A DNA stretch of 64,000 nucleotides from Flavobacterium hydrocarbonoxydans (GCF_009789235.1 NZ_WSTB01000013.1:33520-97519); one strand, 5' to 3'; shown: positions 1-8,889, counted from the stretch's first letter. The notes: generated by a model not told the origin, from the letters alone. Numbers and translations are program-made.

Positions 1-2
1 AA

Positions 3-935
3 AAAGCTAAATACGATCAATACGGACATCAGGCATTTGATGGTTCAGGTGGTTTTGGTGGCGGTGGTCACGGTGGTATGAATATGGATGACATTTTCAG
101 CCAGTTTGGTGACATCTTTGGTGGCGGATTTGGTGGTTTCGGTGGAGGCGGTGGCGGAGGCCCTCGTCGTTCTAAAGGAAGTAATCTTCGTATTAAAGTA
201 AAACTGACTTTAGAAGAAATTGCAAATGGTGTTGAGAAAAAAGTAAAAGTAAAACGTAAAGTTCAGGCCAAAGGTGTAACGTACAAAACGTGTTCGACTT
301 GTAACGGTCAGGGACAGGTAATGCGCGTAACCAATACCATTTTAGGAAGAATGCAATCGGCATCTACTTGCCCAACTTGTGGTGGTTCTGGACAAATTTT
401 AGATAAAAGACCTTCTGAAGCTGATGCGCAGGGAATGGTTTTGGAAGATGAAACGGTATCAATCAAAATTCCTGCCGGAGTAGTGGATGGTATGCAATTG
501 AAAGTTTCTAACAAAGGAAACGATGCGCCAGGAAACAGTGTTCCAGGTGATTTAATTGTAGCGATTGAAGAATTAGAGCATGAATTCCTGAAACGTGAAG
601 GTGAGAACATTCACTATGATTTATACATCAGTTTCCCGGAAGCCGTTTTGGGAGTTTCGAAAGATATCGAAGCCATCAATGGAAAAGTTCGTATAAAACT
701 GGAAGAAGGAATTCAATCAGGAAAAATCCTGAGATTAAAAGGAAAAGGTATTCCAAGTATCAACGGTTACGGAAGCGGAGATTTACTAGTTCATGTAAAT
801 GTCTGGACACCAAAAACGCTGAATAAAGAGCAGAAACAATTTTTTGAAAATGCTTTAACCGACGAACATTTTATTCCGAGTCCTGAAAAATCAGAAAAAT
901 CATTTTTTGAAAAAGTAAAAGATATGTTTTCGTAA
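3..935 (+). CDS. dnaJ: Chaperone DnaJ (Hsp40), 5' end outside the window
   Basis: Co-chaperone that delivers unfolded proteins to DnaK and stimulates its ATPase. The reading frame is open from base 3, and the first visible residues (KYDQYGHQAF) are the end of a J domain, so the gene starts before the window. A Gly/Phe-rich linker follows (about bases 40-165), then the zinc region and the C-terminal peptide-binding beta domains. Only two CxxCxGxG motifs are visible (CSTCNGQG from base 291 and CPTCGGSG about 75 bases on), where E. coli DnaJ has four. The surviving pair resembles motifs 2 and 3, which form the Zn2 site. A strong terminator follows the stop. Identity is certain; the start is not visible. 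Confidence 0.96.
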   Translation, partial: KAKYDQYGHQAFDGSGGFGGGGHGGMNMDDIFSQFGDIFGGGFGGFGGGGGGGPRRSKGSNLRIKVKLTLEEIANGVEKKVKVKRKVQAKGVTYKTCSTCNGQGQVMRVTNTILGRMQSASTCPTCGGSGQILDKRPSEADAQGMVLEDETVSIKIPAGVVDGMQLKVSNKGNDAPGNSVPGDLIVAIEELEHEFLKREGENIHYDLYISFPEAVLGVSKDIEAINGKVRIKLEEGIQSGKILRLKGKGIPSINGYGSGDLLVHVNVWTPKTLNKEQKQFFENALTDEHFIPSPEKSEKSFFEKVKDMFS

Positions 936-970
936 GGAAAACTTTTTCTAAAATGTCAAAATAAATTTTA

Positions 971-1007
971 AAACCCATCCATAAAGTAAATTTTGGATGG
1001 GTTTTTT
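971..1007 (+). terminator. Rho-independent terminator after dnaJ
   Basis: A perfect 10-bp stem, AAACCCATCC (971-980) with GGATGGGTTT (995-1004), closes a 14-nt loop and runs into a T tract. Confidence 0.88.
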
Positions 1008-1098
1008 GTGTAATAGTGCCTAGTTTCGATACGAATTATTTACTTTTACAGTCGTAGACCAAAATGGTCAATTTGACGCAGAAAATCCTAAAAATAGC

Positions 1099-2028
1099 AT
1101 GAGCAACTTACTCGAAGTACATAAAGTCGTAAAACAATACGGTGATTATGTCGCGCTTAACGAAGTTTCATTAAATGTGCCAAAAGGCAGTATTTACGGT
1201 CTTTTAGGGCCTAATGGAGCTGGTAAAACTTCCCTAATTCGAATCATCAATCAGATTACTTTGCCAGATAGCGGCGAAATAATTTTGGATGGAGAAAAAT
1301 TACAGCCCAAACACGTGCAAACTATTGGGTATCTTCCGGAAGAAAGAGGTTTATATACTTCGATGAAAGTGGGTGAGCAATGTTTGTATTTGGCGCAAAT
1401 GAAAGGATTGTCGAAAGCTGAAGCGAAGATACAACTGGAATATTGGTTTGAGCGTTTAGGAATTCAGGGTTGGTGGAATAAGAAGATTCAGGAGCTTTCG
1501 AAAGGAATGGCGCAGAAAATACAGTTTGTGGTTTGTGTATTGCACAAGCCTAAATTACTAATTTTTGATGAACCTTTTTCTGGCTTTGATCCTGTGAATG
1601 CGAATGTGATTAAAGATGAAATTCTGGCATTGAAAGAGCAAGGTGCAACTATTATCTTTTCGACACACCGTATGGAAAGTGTGGAAGAACTTTGTGATCA
1701 TATTACTTTAATCCATAAATCGAATAAACTGATTGAAGGGAAACTGAGTGATGTAAAGCGTCAGTTTAAAACCAATAGTTTCGAAGTTGGAATTCTTACC
1801 AATAATGTGGAAGGCTTGATGTATGATATTACGCAGAAATTTACTGTTTCGCCGGCTAATTTTAAATCGTTAAATGATGATTTGAAATTAAATATTCAGA
1901 TAGGCGATGCTACACCAAATGAATTATTACATCTTTTGACACAACGAGGACAAGTGACTCATTTTGTAGAGAAAATACCAAGTGTAAACGATATCTTTAT
2001 CCAAACGGTTACTGAAAATAAAAATTAA
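1099..2028 (+). CDS. ABC transporter ATP-binding protein, NatA-like
   Basis: ATPase subunit of an ABC exporter, expected on the inner face of the cytoplasmic membrane. Walker A is GPNGAGKT (residues 37-44), the signature is LSKGM (133-137, with K in place of the usual second G), Walker B is LLIFDEP near residue 155 followed by SGFDP, and the H-loop is STHRM. The segment after about residue 215 matches the C-terminal extension common in NatA/YhaQ-type subunits. The next gene encodes an ABC-2 permease with large extracytoplasmic loop, so the two form one transporter, as in Bacillus NatAB. The substrate is not evident (sodium, drug or lipid efflux are all possible). Length of 309 aa is normal. 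Confidence 0.9.
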   Translation: MSNLLEVHKVVKQYGDYVALNEVSLNVPKGSIYGLLGPNGAGKTSLIRIINQITLPDSGEIILDGEKLQPKHVQTIGYLPEERGLYTSMKVGEQCLYLAQMKGLSKAEAKIQLEYWFERLGIQGWWNKKIQELSKGMAQKIQFVVCVLHKPKLLIFDEPFSGFDPVNANVIKDEILALKEQGATIIFSTHRMESVEELCDHITLIHKSNKLIEGKLSDVKRQFKTNSFEVGILTNNVEGLMYDITQKFTVSPANFKSLNDDLKLNIQIGDATPNELLHLLTQRGQVTHFVEKIPSVNDIFIQTVTENKN

Positions 2029-2041
2029 AATTCCAAAAATT

Positions 2042-2089
2042 AAATTCCAAATTCCAATTTTAGAGCGATACAATTGGAATTTGGAATTT
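2042..2089. repeat. AATTCCAAATTCCAA-family inverted repeat
   Basis: A perfect 18-bp inverted repeat with arms 2042-2059 and 2072-2089 around a 12-nt loop. It fills the gap between the two ABC genes. Related copies lie at 10808-10841 and 47156-47250. Confidence 0.85.
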
Positions 2090-2105
2090 GAAAATTAATA
2101 TATTT

Positions 2106-3422
2106 ATGAGCATCATTTCGTTGATTATAAAAAGAGAATTTATTGCCAAAGTCCGCAATAAATCTTTTGTTGTCATGACTTTTCTGAGCCCGTTATTGTT
2201 TGTTGCAATTGCTGGATTTATTGGATATTTGAGTTCGATGAAAGCAGATACCAAGCGAATTGCAATTCACGATGAAACTGGTTTTTTTGCGAATGATTTT
2301 GTAAAACAGAATAAAAAAGAGGGCGAGTTCAAATACCTGAATTTATCAGAAATTGACACCAAATCACTGAAAGATAGTATTACTAAAGAAAATTTTAGCG
2401 GTTTAATTATTATTCCAAAAACTACTAATTTAAAAGAGTTAGAAAGCAAAGTCGAGTTTATTTCGAACAATAGTCCGAGTATTGTTTTTATCGAAAATAC
2501 GCAGGATGTTATTGCTTCAAAAATTACAAAAATCAATCTTGAAAAAGCAAAATTAGATACAACAGCCATTCAAAAAGCCCAGGCAAATGTTAATATTCAT
2601 TTGGCAAAATCATCTGGAGAAGAGAGTTTAAAAGGGTTGAACGAAATTAAAATTGGTATTGGCGGTGCTTTTGGTTATTTGATTATGATGTTCATCATCA
2701 TTTACGGAAACATGGTAATGCGAAGTGTAATCGAAGAAAAAACCAATAGAATTATCGAAATCATTATTTCATCGGTAAAACCTTTTCAGCTAATGATTGG
2801 TAAAATCATTGGAACTTCGCTTGCGGGATTATTACAATTTACCATTTGGGCGGTTATTGGATTGAGTTTGATGTTCGCCGCTTCAGCATTTTTTGGAGTG
2901 AATGTTGGACCAACAGCCAGAATTTCACCAGAATTAATGCAGGCTGCACAACAAGAATTTTCGGGAACGGCGCAAATGTATATTGCCGAATTATGGAATC
3001 TGCCAATCGCTAGTATTCTGGTTGGTTTTATAGTTTATTTCATCGGAGGCTATTTTTTATACAGTTCGTTTTATGCCGCAATTGGTGCTGCTGTTGACAA
3101 TCAAACCGATTCACAGCAATTTTTATTACCGATTATTATGCCCTTGATTTTGAGCGTTTATATTGGTTTTTTTACTGTTGTAAACGATCCTCACGGAACT
3201 GTAGCTGTAGTATTTTCGATGATTCCACTTACGTCGCCAATCGTAATGCTGATGCGTTTACCTTTTGGAGTGCCTTGGTGGCAAATCGCAATTTCGGTAT
3301 CATTATTGTTTGCTACTTTTTTCCTTGTGGTTTGGTTTGCTGCAAAAATTTACCGCGTAGGTATTTTAATGTACGGCAAAAAACCAACCTGGAAAGAATT
3401 GTATAAATGGCTTAAATATTAA
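2106..3422 (+). CDS. ABC-2 type permease, NatB-like
   Basis: Membrane subunit partnering the preceding ATPase. The start chosen is the ATG at 2106 (MSIISLIIKREF). The frame extends upstream to a TTG at 2088, but that codon lies inside an 18-bp inverted repeat. One transmembrane segment near the N terminus (FVVMTFLSPLLFVAIAGFIG) is followed by a long extracytoplasmic domain of about 160 residues with many Lys and Asn. About five more membrane helices then follow (from FGYLIMMFIIIYGNMVM on). The cytoplasmic motif RSVIEEKTNRIIEIIISSVKP is typical of NatB/YhaP permeases. ABC-2 architecture is clear; the exported substrate is not. Confidence 0.9.
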   Translation: MSIISLIIKREFIAKVRNKSFVVMTFLSPLLFVAIAGFIGYLSSMKADTKRIAIHDETGFFANDFVKQNKKEGEFKYLNLSEIDTKSLKDSITKENFSGLIIIPKTTNLKELESKVEFISNNSPSIVFIENTQDVIASKITKINLEKAKLDTTAIQKAQANVNIHLAKSSGEESLKGLNEIKIGIGGAFGYLIMMFIIIYGNMVMRSVIEEKTNRIIEIIISSVKPFQLMIGKIIGTSLAGLLQFTIWAVIGLSLMFAASAFFGVNVGPTARISPELMQAAQQEFSGTAQMYIAELWNLPIASILVGFIVYFIGGYFLYSSFYAAIGAAVDNQTDSQQFLLPIIMPLILSVYIGFFTVVNDPHGTVAVVFSMIPLTSPIVMLMRLPFGVPWWQIAISVSLLFATFFLVVWFAAKIYRVGILMYGKKPTWKELYKWLKY

Positions 3423-3440
3423 TTTTAAAGCTGCTAAGTC

Positions 3441-3523
3441 ACTAAGGTTCTGAGACGCTAAGTTTTTAGTTTCTTGGTAAATAAATAAAAAACCTTAGAG
3501 CCTTAGCAACTCAGAACCTTAGT
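3441..3523. repeat. TTCTGAG-TGCTAAG family hairpin
   Basis: Arms 3441-3462 and 3502-3523 pair over 22 bp with two mismatches. The shared core TTCTGAG..GCTAAG recurs in the hairpin at 31186-31232. It fills the gap before the response regulator gene and could act as a terminator or processing signal. Confidence 0.8.
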
Positions 3524-3537
3524 ACCTTTAAAAAAGA

Positions 3538-4701
3538 ATGAGTAAAATACTAATTATAGAAGACGAAGCAGCTATCAGAAGAGTTTTGGTAAAAATCTTA
3601 TCAGAAGAAAATGATACGTATCAGGTTGATGAAGCTGAAGATGGCGCGATTGGTCTTGAGAAAATAAAAAACAACGATTACGATTTGGTTTTGTGCGACA
3701 TCAAAATGCCAAAATTAGACGGTGTTGAGGTTTTAGAAGAAGTAAAAAAAATCAAACCTGAGATTCCGATGGTCATGATTTCCGGTCACGGCGATATGGA
3801 AACAGCGATTCAAACCATGCGTTTGGGTGCTTTTGATTATATCTCGAAACCACCGGATTTGAATCGTTTACTGAATACGGTTCGAAATGCTTTAGATAAA
3901 AAACAACTGGTAGTTGAGAATAAAATTTTAAAGAAAAAAGTAAGCAAAAACTACGAAATGGTAGGCGAAAGCGAAGCTATCAGTCATATTAAATTAATGA
4001 TTGATAAAGTTGCGCAAACCGAAGCCAGGGTTTTGATTACGGGACCCAACGGAACCGGAAAAGAATTGGTAGCGCATCAATTACATGAAAAAAGCGAGCG
4101 TGCTAATTTTCCTTTGATTGAAGTAAACTGTGCTGCAATTCCGAGTGAATTGATCGAAAGCGAATTGTTCGGTCATGTAAAAGGTGCTTTTACATCGGCA
4201 GTGAAAGATCGTGCCGGAAAGTTTGAAGCAGCTGATAAAGGAACTATTTTTCTGGATGAAATTGGGGATATGAGTCTTTCGGCGCAAGCCAAAGTATTAA
4301 GAGCCTTGCAGGAAAGTATGATTACTAGAGTAGGAGCTGAAAAAGATATAAAAGTGGATGTTCGCGTAGTGGCAGCGACCAACAAAGATTTAAAAACCGA
4401 AATTGCCGAAGGGCGTTTTCGTGAAGATTTGTACCATCGATTGGCTGTGATTTTGATAAAAGTGCCGCCATTGAATGAAAGACGTGATGATATTCCGGCC
4501 CTGATCAATCACTTTACTGAGAAAATTGCTTCGGAACAAGGGAATGCAATCAAAGTATTTTCGGCCCAAGCCATAAAATTATTGCAGGAATACGATTGGA
4601 CAGGAAATATTCGTGAACTCCGAAATGTAGTCGAAAGATTGATTATTTTGGGAGGAAGTGAGATTTCTGAAAACGATGTGAAAATGTTTGCAAGCAAATA
4701 A
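3538..4701 (+). CDS. Sigma-54-type response regulator without DNA-binding domain
   Basis: Two-component regulator of the NtrC class. The receiver domain (about 1-120) has acidic residues near the start, phosphoacceptor D54 in VLCDIKMP and K104 in SKP. The AAA+ domain has Walker A GPNGTGKE (169-176), Walker B IFLDEIGDM (D240, E241) and the arginine-finger region RFREDLYHR (293-301). The sigma-54 contact loop reads GAFTSA (216-221) where the consensus is GAFTGA. The protein stops about 30 residues after the NIRELRNVVERL motif, so the Fis-type helix-turn-helix found in most NtrC proteins is absent. No histidine kinase is adjacent. It could act without DNA binding or through a partner. Confidence 0.9.
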   Translation: MSKILIIEDEAAIRRVLVKILSEENDTYQVDEAEDGAIGLEKIKNNDYDLVLCDIKMPKLDGVEVLEEVKKIKPEIPMVMISGHGDMETAIQTMRLGAFDYISKPPDLNRLLNTVRNALDKKQLVVENKILKKKVSKNYEMVGESEAISHIKLMIDKVAQTEARVLITGPNGTGKELVAHQLHEKSERANFPLIEVNCAAIPSELIESELFGHVKGAFTSAVKDRAGKFEAADKGTIFLDEIGDMSLSAQAKVLRALQESMITRVGAEKDIKVDVRVVAATNKDLKTEIAEGRFREDLYHRLAVILIKVPPLNERRDDIPALINHFTEKIASEQGNAIKVFSAQAIKLLQEYDWTGNIRELRNVVERLIILGGSEISENDVKMFASK

Positions 4702-4747
4702 TAATTTTAGAATCTGAATTCTAAAATCATAAATCTAAAATTAGTAT

Positions 4748-5413
4748 ATGAAACTAAAAAAAATAAACGAAAAACTACAGGACGCCTTAATTGAGAACGG
4801 CTTAACGGAGCCTAATTTATTGCAAAAAGAGACTTTTTCGACTATAAAAAGTGGTGTCGATTGTATTGTGCTTTCGCCAAAAGGAAGCGGAAAATCAACT
4901 ACAATTGTATTGAATGTGATTCAGCAACTGGCAGGTCAAACTGAAGAATCGCCACGCGCTTTGATTATTGTAGAAGACAAAACGAAGGTTTTGGAGATGG
5001 CAGAGCTTTTTGAGAAATACGGAAAATACACCAACCTTGAAGTGTATGGCGTACATGATAAAGGTGATATGGACTATGATAAAAACTACATTTCGACAGG
5101 AATTGATGTTCTAATCGGAACGCCAAATAAATTGAGTGATATGTTTACCACCGCAGGGTATAATGTAAACCGATTGAAAATGTTTATTTTGGATGATGCC
5201 GATCCAATTTTGAAATTGCGTCACGAGACTAAAATCATGCGCATTTCGAACAGTATTGCCAAAACACAGCGCATTATTTTTGCTGAAGATTATACAGAAC
5301 GTATCGAGATTTTGGCGGATAAAATGCTATTAGAACCTTACATATTTGATTTGGATGAAGAAGGAGAAGATGAACTTGACGAAGAAGAAGGTTTGATCGA
5401 AGAGGAAGAATAA
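4748..5413 (+). CDS. Single-lobe DEAD-box helicase-like protein
   Basis: Resembles the first RecA domain of a DEAD-box RNA helicase only. Visible pieces are a Q-motif-like segment (LLQKETF, about 24-30), Walker A PKGSGKST (44-51), motif Ib IGTPNKLSD (about 123-131) and a motif II written DDAD (149-152) instead of DEAD. There is no second RecA domain, so motifs IV-VI and their arginine fingers are missing. The last 25 residues are almost all acidic. At 221 aa it is about half the size of a helicase, yet the frame is intact and ends cleanly, which argues against a recent pseudogene. Helicase activity is unlikely; a regulatory or RNA-binding role is possible. Confidence 0.75.
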   Translation: MKLKKINEKLQDALIENGLTEPNLLQKETFSTIKSGVDCIVLSPKGSGKSTTIVLNVIQQLAGQTEESPRALIIVEDKTKVLEMAELFEKYGKYTNLEVYGVHDKGDMDYDKNYISTGIDVLIGTPNKLSDMFTTAGYNVNRLKMFILDDADPILKLRHETKIMRISNSIAKTQRIIFAEDYTERIEILADKMLLEPYIFDLDEEGEDELDEEEGLIEEEE

Positions 5414-5453
5414 TCGGTTTTGAAATGAATTTAAACAATAAAATTATAATGTC

Positions 5454-5672
5454 ATGGGATTGATGAAAGTGTTTTCAGGAAGTGAAGTTTTAGCGCTTGG
5501 TTTACAAGAAAGACTAGAACAGGCAGGAGTAGAAACAGTAAAAAAAGACAATATTCAATCGGCCAGAGCGGCTGGTTATGGCGGTTCGGACTTGGCTGTT
5601 GAAATCTTTATTCAGGAAACAGATTTTGCAAAAGCAAATCCGGTTATTGAAGATTTCAGAATGAGTATTTAA
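5454..5672 (+). CDS. Small DUF2007-type protein
   Basis: A 72-aa soluble protein matching DUF2007 in pattern: MKVFSGSEVLALGLQERLEQAG near the start, then a GGSDLAVEIFI strand and a short helix. The family is called a putative signal-transducing protein, but no biochemical role is established to my knowledge. Two ATGs are possible (5454 and 5463). It sits 40 nt after the DEAD-like gene and 7 nt before the next gene, so it probably shares a transcript with both. Confidence 0.75.
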   Translation: MGLMKVFSGSEVLALGLQERLEQAGVETVKKDNIQSARAAGYGGSDLAVEIFIQETDFAKANPVIEDFRMSI

Positions 5673-5679
5673 AAGAAAA

Positions 5680-5988
5680 ATGAGAAAAAGCTTCATTTTG
5701 ATAATAATTATTTTGCTGACACTGATTTTGGATAGAATTCTATTCATGGAAAAGCGACTTGCAAATAATTTATTTGAATATGAAACAGGAGTTTATGTTG
5801 GTGATCCAATTTCTGCATCGCAAAATATTATAATTAAAAATAATTTTGAGATTCAAATTAGTAAGAATGAAAATTCAAATTCATTTTATGTTTTAGGTTT
5901 ATATTTTGGAGAACTTTACTTATTGGAGAAAAATACTTTTAAATATACTCATTACACAGAATTTCAGGGAAGCTCAAGGTGGAATTAA
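5680..5988 (+). CDS. Small membrane-anchored protein, unknown function
   Basis: I do not recognise this 102-aa protein. Residues 4-22 (SFILIIIILLTLILDRILF) form one hydrophobic segment, either an uncleaved anchor or a signal sequence without an obvious cleavage site. The rest is a mixed, Asn-rich domain ending in GSSRWN. The tight spacing to both neighbours (7 nt before, 12 nt after) supports translation as part of the run of plus-strand genes. Confidence 0.6.
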   Translation: MRKSFILIIIILLTLILDRILFMEKRLANNLFEYETGVYVGDPISASQNIIIKNNFEIQISKNENSNSFYVLGLYFGELYLLEKNTFKYTHYTEFQGSSRWN

Positions 5989-6000
5989 TTTAGAAAAACA

Positions 6001-6804
6001 ATGCAATACAAAATGCTGGTACTCGACATGGATGACACCTTGTTGACAGACGATCATAAAATTTCAGATTTAAATAAAAAAGTACTTCTTGAAGCTCAGG
6101 CAAAAGGCGTTTATGTAGTTCTGGCTTCAGGTAGGCCAACTTCGGCAATGACTGCTTATGCAAAAGAACTGGAATTAGACTTAAATAATTCATACATGCT
6201 TTCGTTTAATGGTGCTATCGTCAGCAGCGTAAAAGATGACGAAATTTTGTTTGAGCAAAAGCTAACAGAAAAGCAGATTCACGAATTGTACGATTATAGC
6301 CTTAGTAGAAACACTGATATTATCACGTATCTTGACGGTGCCATCATAAGCGAAACCGACTCGGAGTTTATAGAAATCGAGAAAGAAATTACCAAAATGC
6401 CTCACAATAAAGTGGCTAGTTTTAAAGAGACTGTTAACAGGCCTGCAGTAAAATGTATTTTACTGCAGGAACCATCTTATCTAAAAGAATTAGAAAATGA
6501 TTTAAAAGCAGCAATGCCACATCTGAGTGTTTCGATGTCTAAGCCTTTTTTCTTAGAAGTTGCCCAAAACGGAATTGACAAAGCAGCCAGTTTAAAATTT
6601 CTAGCCGAAAGATTAAACATTCAGCAAAGCGAAATCATCGCAGTAGGAAATGCTGGAAATGACCTGACCATGATTGAATACGCTGGTTTAGGAGTTTGGG
6701 TTGACAATGTAACGCCTGAATTGCGTGACAGAGCTAATATAATTGTGGCATCAAATAATAATGATGGCGTAGCTGAGGTAGTGCAGCGTTATATTTTAAA
6801 TTAA
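6001..6804 (+). CDS. Cof-type HAD-IIB sugar/nucleotide phosphatase
   Basis: Haloacid dehalogenase superfamily hydrolase that removes phosphate from small metabolites such as sugar phosphates. Motif I is LDMDDTLLTDD with the nucleophile and acid Asp near residues 9 and 11. Motif II is VLASGRP. A C2-type cap domain lies in the middle, and motif IV is AVGNAGNDLTMIEYAG near residue 220. The length of 267 aa fits the YidA/Cof family. The exact substrate cannot be read from sequence. It is followed 2 nt later by a GNAT gene. Confidence 0.92.
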   Translation: MQYKMLVLDMDDTLLTDDHKISDLNKKVLLEAQAKGVYVVLASGRPTSAMTAYAKELELDLNNSYMLSFNGAIVSSVKDDEILFEQKLTEKQIHELYDYSLSRNTDIITYLDGAIISETDSEFIEIEKEITKMPHNKVASFKETVNRPAVKCILLQEPSYLKELENDLKAAMPHLSVSMSKPFFLEVAQNGIDKAASLKFLAERLNIQQSEIIAVGNAGNDLTMIEYAGLGVWVDNVTPELRDRANIIVASNNNDGVAEVVQRYILN

Positions 6805-6806
6805 CG

Positions 6807-7337
6807 ATGAAAAAAACAATCGAAACAGACCGTTTGATTTTAAGAGAATTAGTTGATTCTGATGCCGAACTAATGTTCGAAATGGAATCCAATCCAAACG
6901 TTCATATTTTTGTTGGTAAAAAGCCTTTAAAACATATTGACGAAGTCTATGAATATATCAGACTTATTCAAGAGCAATACGCAGCTTTTGGAACAGGCCG
7001 TTGGGCGGTAGTCTTAAAAGAAACAGGTGAATTTATTGGCTGGTCCGGAATAAAGTTTATTACAAAAGAAATAAATAACCATCAGGATTTTTATGAAATT
7101 GGGTATCGTTTCAATGAAAAACACTGGGGAAAAGGATACGCTACCGAAGCAGGAAAAGCTTTTATAAATCACGCTTTCAACGAAATGAAAGTAGATGCAG
7201 TATATGCTTATGCAGATGAAGGAAATGCAAATTCAAGAAAAATTTTAGAAAAACTGGGATTGCAGTTTATCAATACCTTTGAGTACGAAGACGAAACCGA
7301 AGTCTGGTACGAAATAAAAAATCCGAAAAATATATAA
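6807..7337 (+). CDS. GNAT acetyltransferase, RimJ/RimL-like
   Basis: Transfers an acetyl group from acetyl-CoA to an amine. The N terminus (ETDRLILRELVDSDAELMF) is typical of the RimJ/RimL group that acetylates protein N-termini or small amines. The acetyl-CoA loop is seen in RFNEKHWGKGYATEAG, followed by ANSRKILEKLG. The gene starts 2 nt after the HAD gene and ends at a terminator, so it is probably the last gene of the run. The acceptor is unknown. Confidence 0.88.
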   Translation: MKKTIETDRLILRELVDSDAELMFEMESNPNVHIFVGKKPLKHIDEVYEYIRLIQEQYAAFGTGRWAVVLKETGEFIGWSGIKFITKEINNHQDFYEIGYRFNEKHWGKGYATEAGKAFINHAFNEMKVDAVYAYADEGNANSRKILEKLGLQFINTFEYEDETEVWYEIKNPKNI

Positions 7338-7366
7338 TCCAATTGTAATAATTGGATTTTTTTTTG
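7336..7366 (+). terminator. Rho-independent terminator
   Basis: A 9-bp stem, AATCCAATT (7336-7344) with AATTGGATT (7350-7358), is followed by a T run to about 7365. It overlaps the stop of the GNAT gene. Confidence 0.85.
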
Positions 7367-7511
7367 GATAAATAAGAAAGTGTCCCAGACCTTTACAGCC
7401 TTTTTTAATCACCTATAACAAATTTAGTAGGTAGTAATTGTTCAGGATTTTGGGTGTAAAGATTTGGGAAACACTGCTCACACTTGAGCTTTTCTTATAA
7501 GTAGATTGGGC

Positions 7512-8030
7512 TTATTTTTTAGCTACAGAAACAAAATATTTATTTCCGTCACCCATTGTCAGTTTTACGCGTTCATCACAAAGATCAATAGCAAAATTAG
7601 CACTTTCGTAGCAAGTACAAGTCGTGTTTTTGTCTTTAGACATCTCTGTTTTGCAATTGTTGTTTTTAAAAGTTGACAACTGCGGCGTGTACAAACTTAC
7701 TAAATCTGTAGATGCTGTTACAAGCGAAATAATACTTGCAGAGTTGTTGTTCGTGATTCTGTACACAATTCTGTCCGTGTAATTTACTTCATTAACCGTT
7801 ACTTTTCTAATGTAGGTGTAAGCAGTTGAAGCCTCTCCCGGCTCTTTAACCTCAAATTTAAAACCAACTGAACGAATAGCAATATCAAACTGAGTTTGAT
7901 TGTTATAACTCGCCCATGTAGTAAGTGTACTGATGGATGGAAAAGTATTTGTAACCGGAGCAGGAGTTTGAGCTTCTGCAGAGAAAATCGTTAATAGCAT
8001 TAAGCAAATCGTGGGGAAAAATGCTTTCAT
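7512..8030 (-). CDS. Secreted protein of unknown function
   Basis: A 172-aa protein with a clear signal peptide (MKAFFPTICLMLLTIFSAEAQ). The mature part has no family I recognise. Its C-terminal third has four Cys, in NNNCKTEM, TTCTCYES and IDLCDER, which could form disulfides in the periplasm or outside. It is transcribed toward the GNAT gene and separated from mtaB by a long non-coding stretch. Confidence 0.7.
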   Translation of the reverse strand: MKAFFPTICLMLLTIFSAEAQTPAPVTNTFPSISTLTTWASYNNQTQFDIAIRSVGFKFEVKEPGEASTAYTYIRKVTVNEVNYTDRIVYRITNNNSASIISLVTASTDLVSLYTPQLSTFKNNNCKTEMSKDKNTTCTCYESANFAIDLCDERVKLTMGDGNKYFVSVAKK

Positions 8031-8889
8031 ATAGTTAAAATTTTAAATTTGCCTACTCTGTATGGTTTTCGGCTTACCCATTTTATTAAATCTTCAAATA
8101 CAAAACAAATCAGTAAACGCTATAAAAGGAGAAATGTTATTTCAAATTTCATTTATAAAGCAATTAATTTTTAAGTTTTAATAAAATAGGGTAAGACTAA
8201 AAATTAAACGACTAATAATGAGTTGTTTTCTAAATTAATATTTTTTTATTTTTTTTCAATAAAATCCTCCTGCGTTTTGGTATAAACACATTCAAAAATT
8301 AAAATCTGTTTTGGAAATGTGAATTTAAGTTTAAAATTGGCGTAAACAAAGAACTTATCGAGATTTTTTTTCTTTTTTTAGAATCAAATTTTCAAAATAA
8401 TCTATTTGGTTAATTTTCATCAACTTAAAAAATATGTTTTATCCTCAATTTTTGAAATATTTAGTTTACTATTTTTCTTTACCCTACTTAATCTTATTAA
8501 AAAATAATTGAAAATTTGCTTAATCCCGAATTGGTTAACAGGTTTGAATCTAATTAGGAGCATCACAACCGGCTTCTTTTAATCAGGGTTCCCGTCTTCG
8601 GCTTTATTCCCGATTAACAAAAACTACGGCTGAAAAAGCCTTGTTTTTCTAAATCGGGAGATATCGCCTCAACCGGGGCTAGGCTCAAACAATTGGCTTC
8701 TTTTAAACATTTTTTAAAACTAAAAAAGGATGATATTCTTTTTAAAAGCTTTCATTTCAATAAATTAAAAAATAAAATATTGCAATCAATTGATTTTTAA
8801 ATAATTATTGATTTTATTTTCAAAAATATTGTTCGTAAATTTGCAACCTTAAATTTTTTGACAACGATTTCATTAGTTTAAGACACATT
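8031..8889. other. Long AT-rich intergenic region with a degenerate structured repeat
   Basis: No credible gene is visible on either strand. Bases 8555-8700 are much richer in G+C than the flanks and carry the edges of the REP-like family found at 21205, 33503 and 40455: TTAGGAGCATCACAACCGGC at one end and ACCGGGGCTAGG at the other, with several short hairpins between. The remainder is poly-A/T-rich promoter-like DNA, ending in the mtaB promoter. Confidence 0.6.
8836..8843 (+). promoter_or_regulatory. Candidate -7 box for mtaB
   Basis: TAAATTTG fits the Bacteroidota -7 consensus TAnnTTTG. A TTG lies at 8808-8810, 25 nt upstream, which is slightly longer than usual for the -33 element. The ATG is about 46 nt downstream. 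Confidence 0.5.

Noticed and set aside
308..610. Antisense open frames overlapping dnaJ, secA, PPK2, ABC-F and other genes
   Set aside because: They are shadows of strongly coding frames with no motifs or sensible starts.
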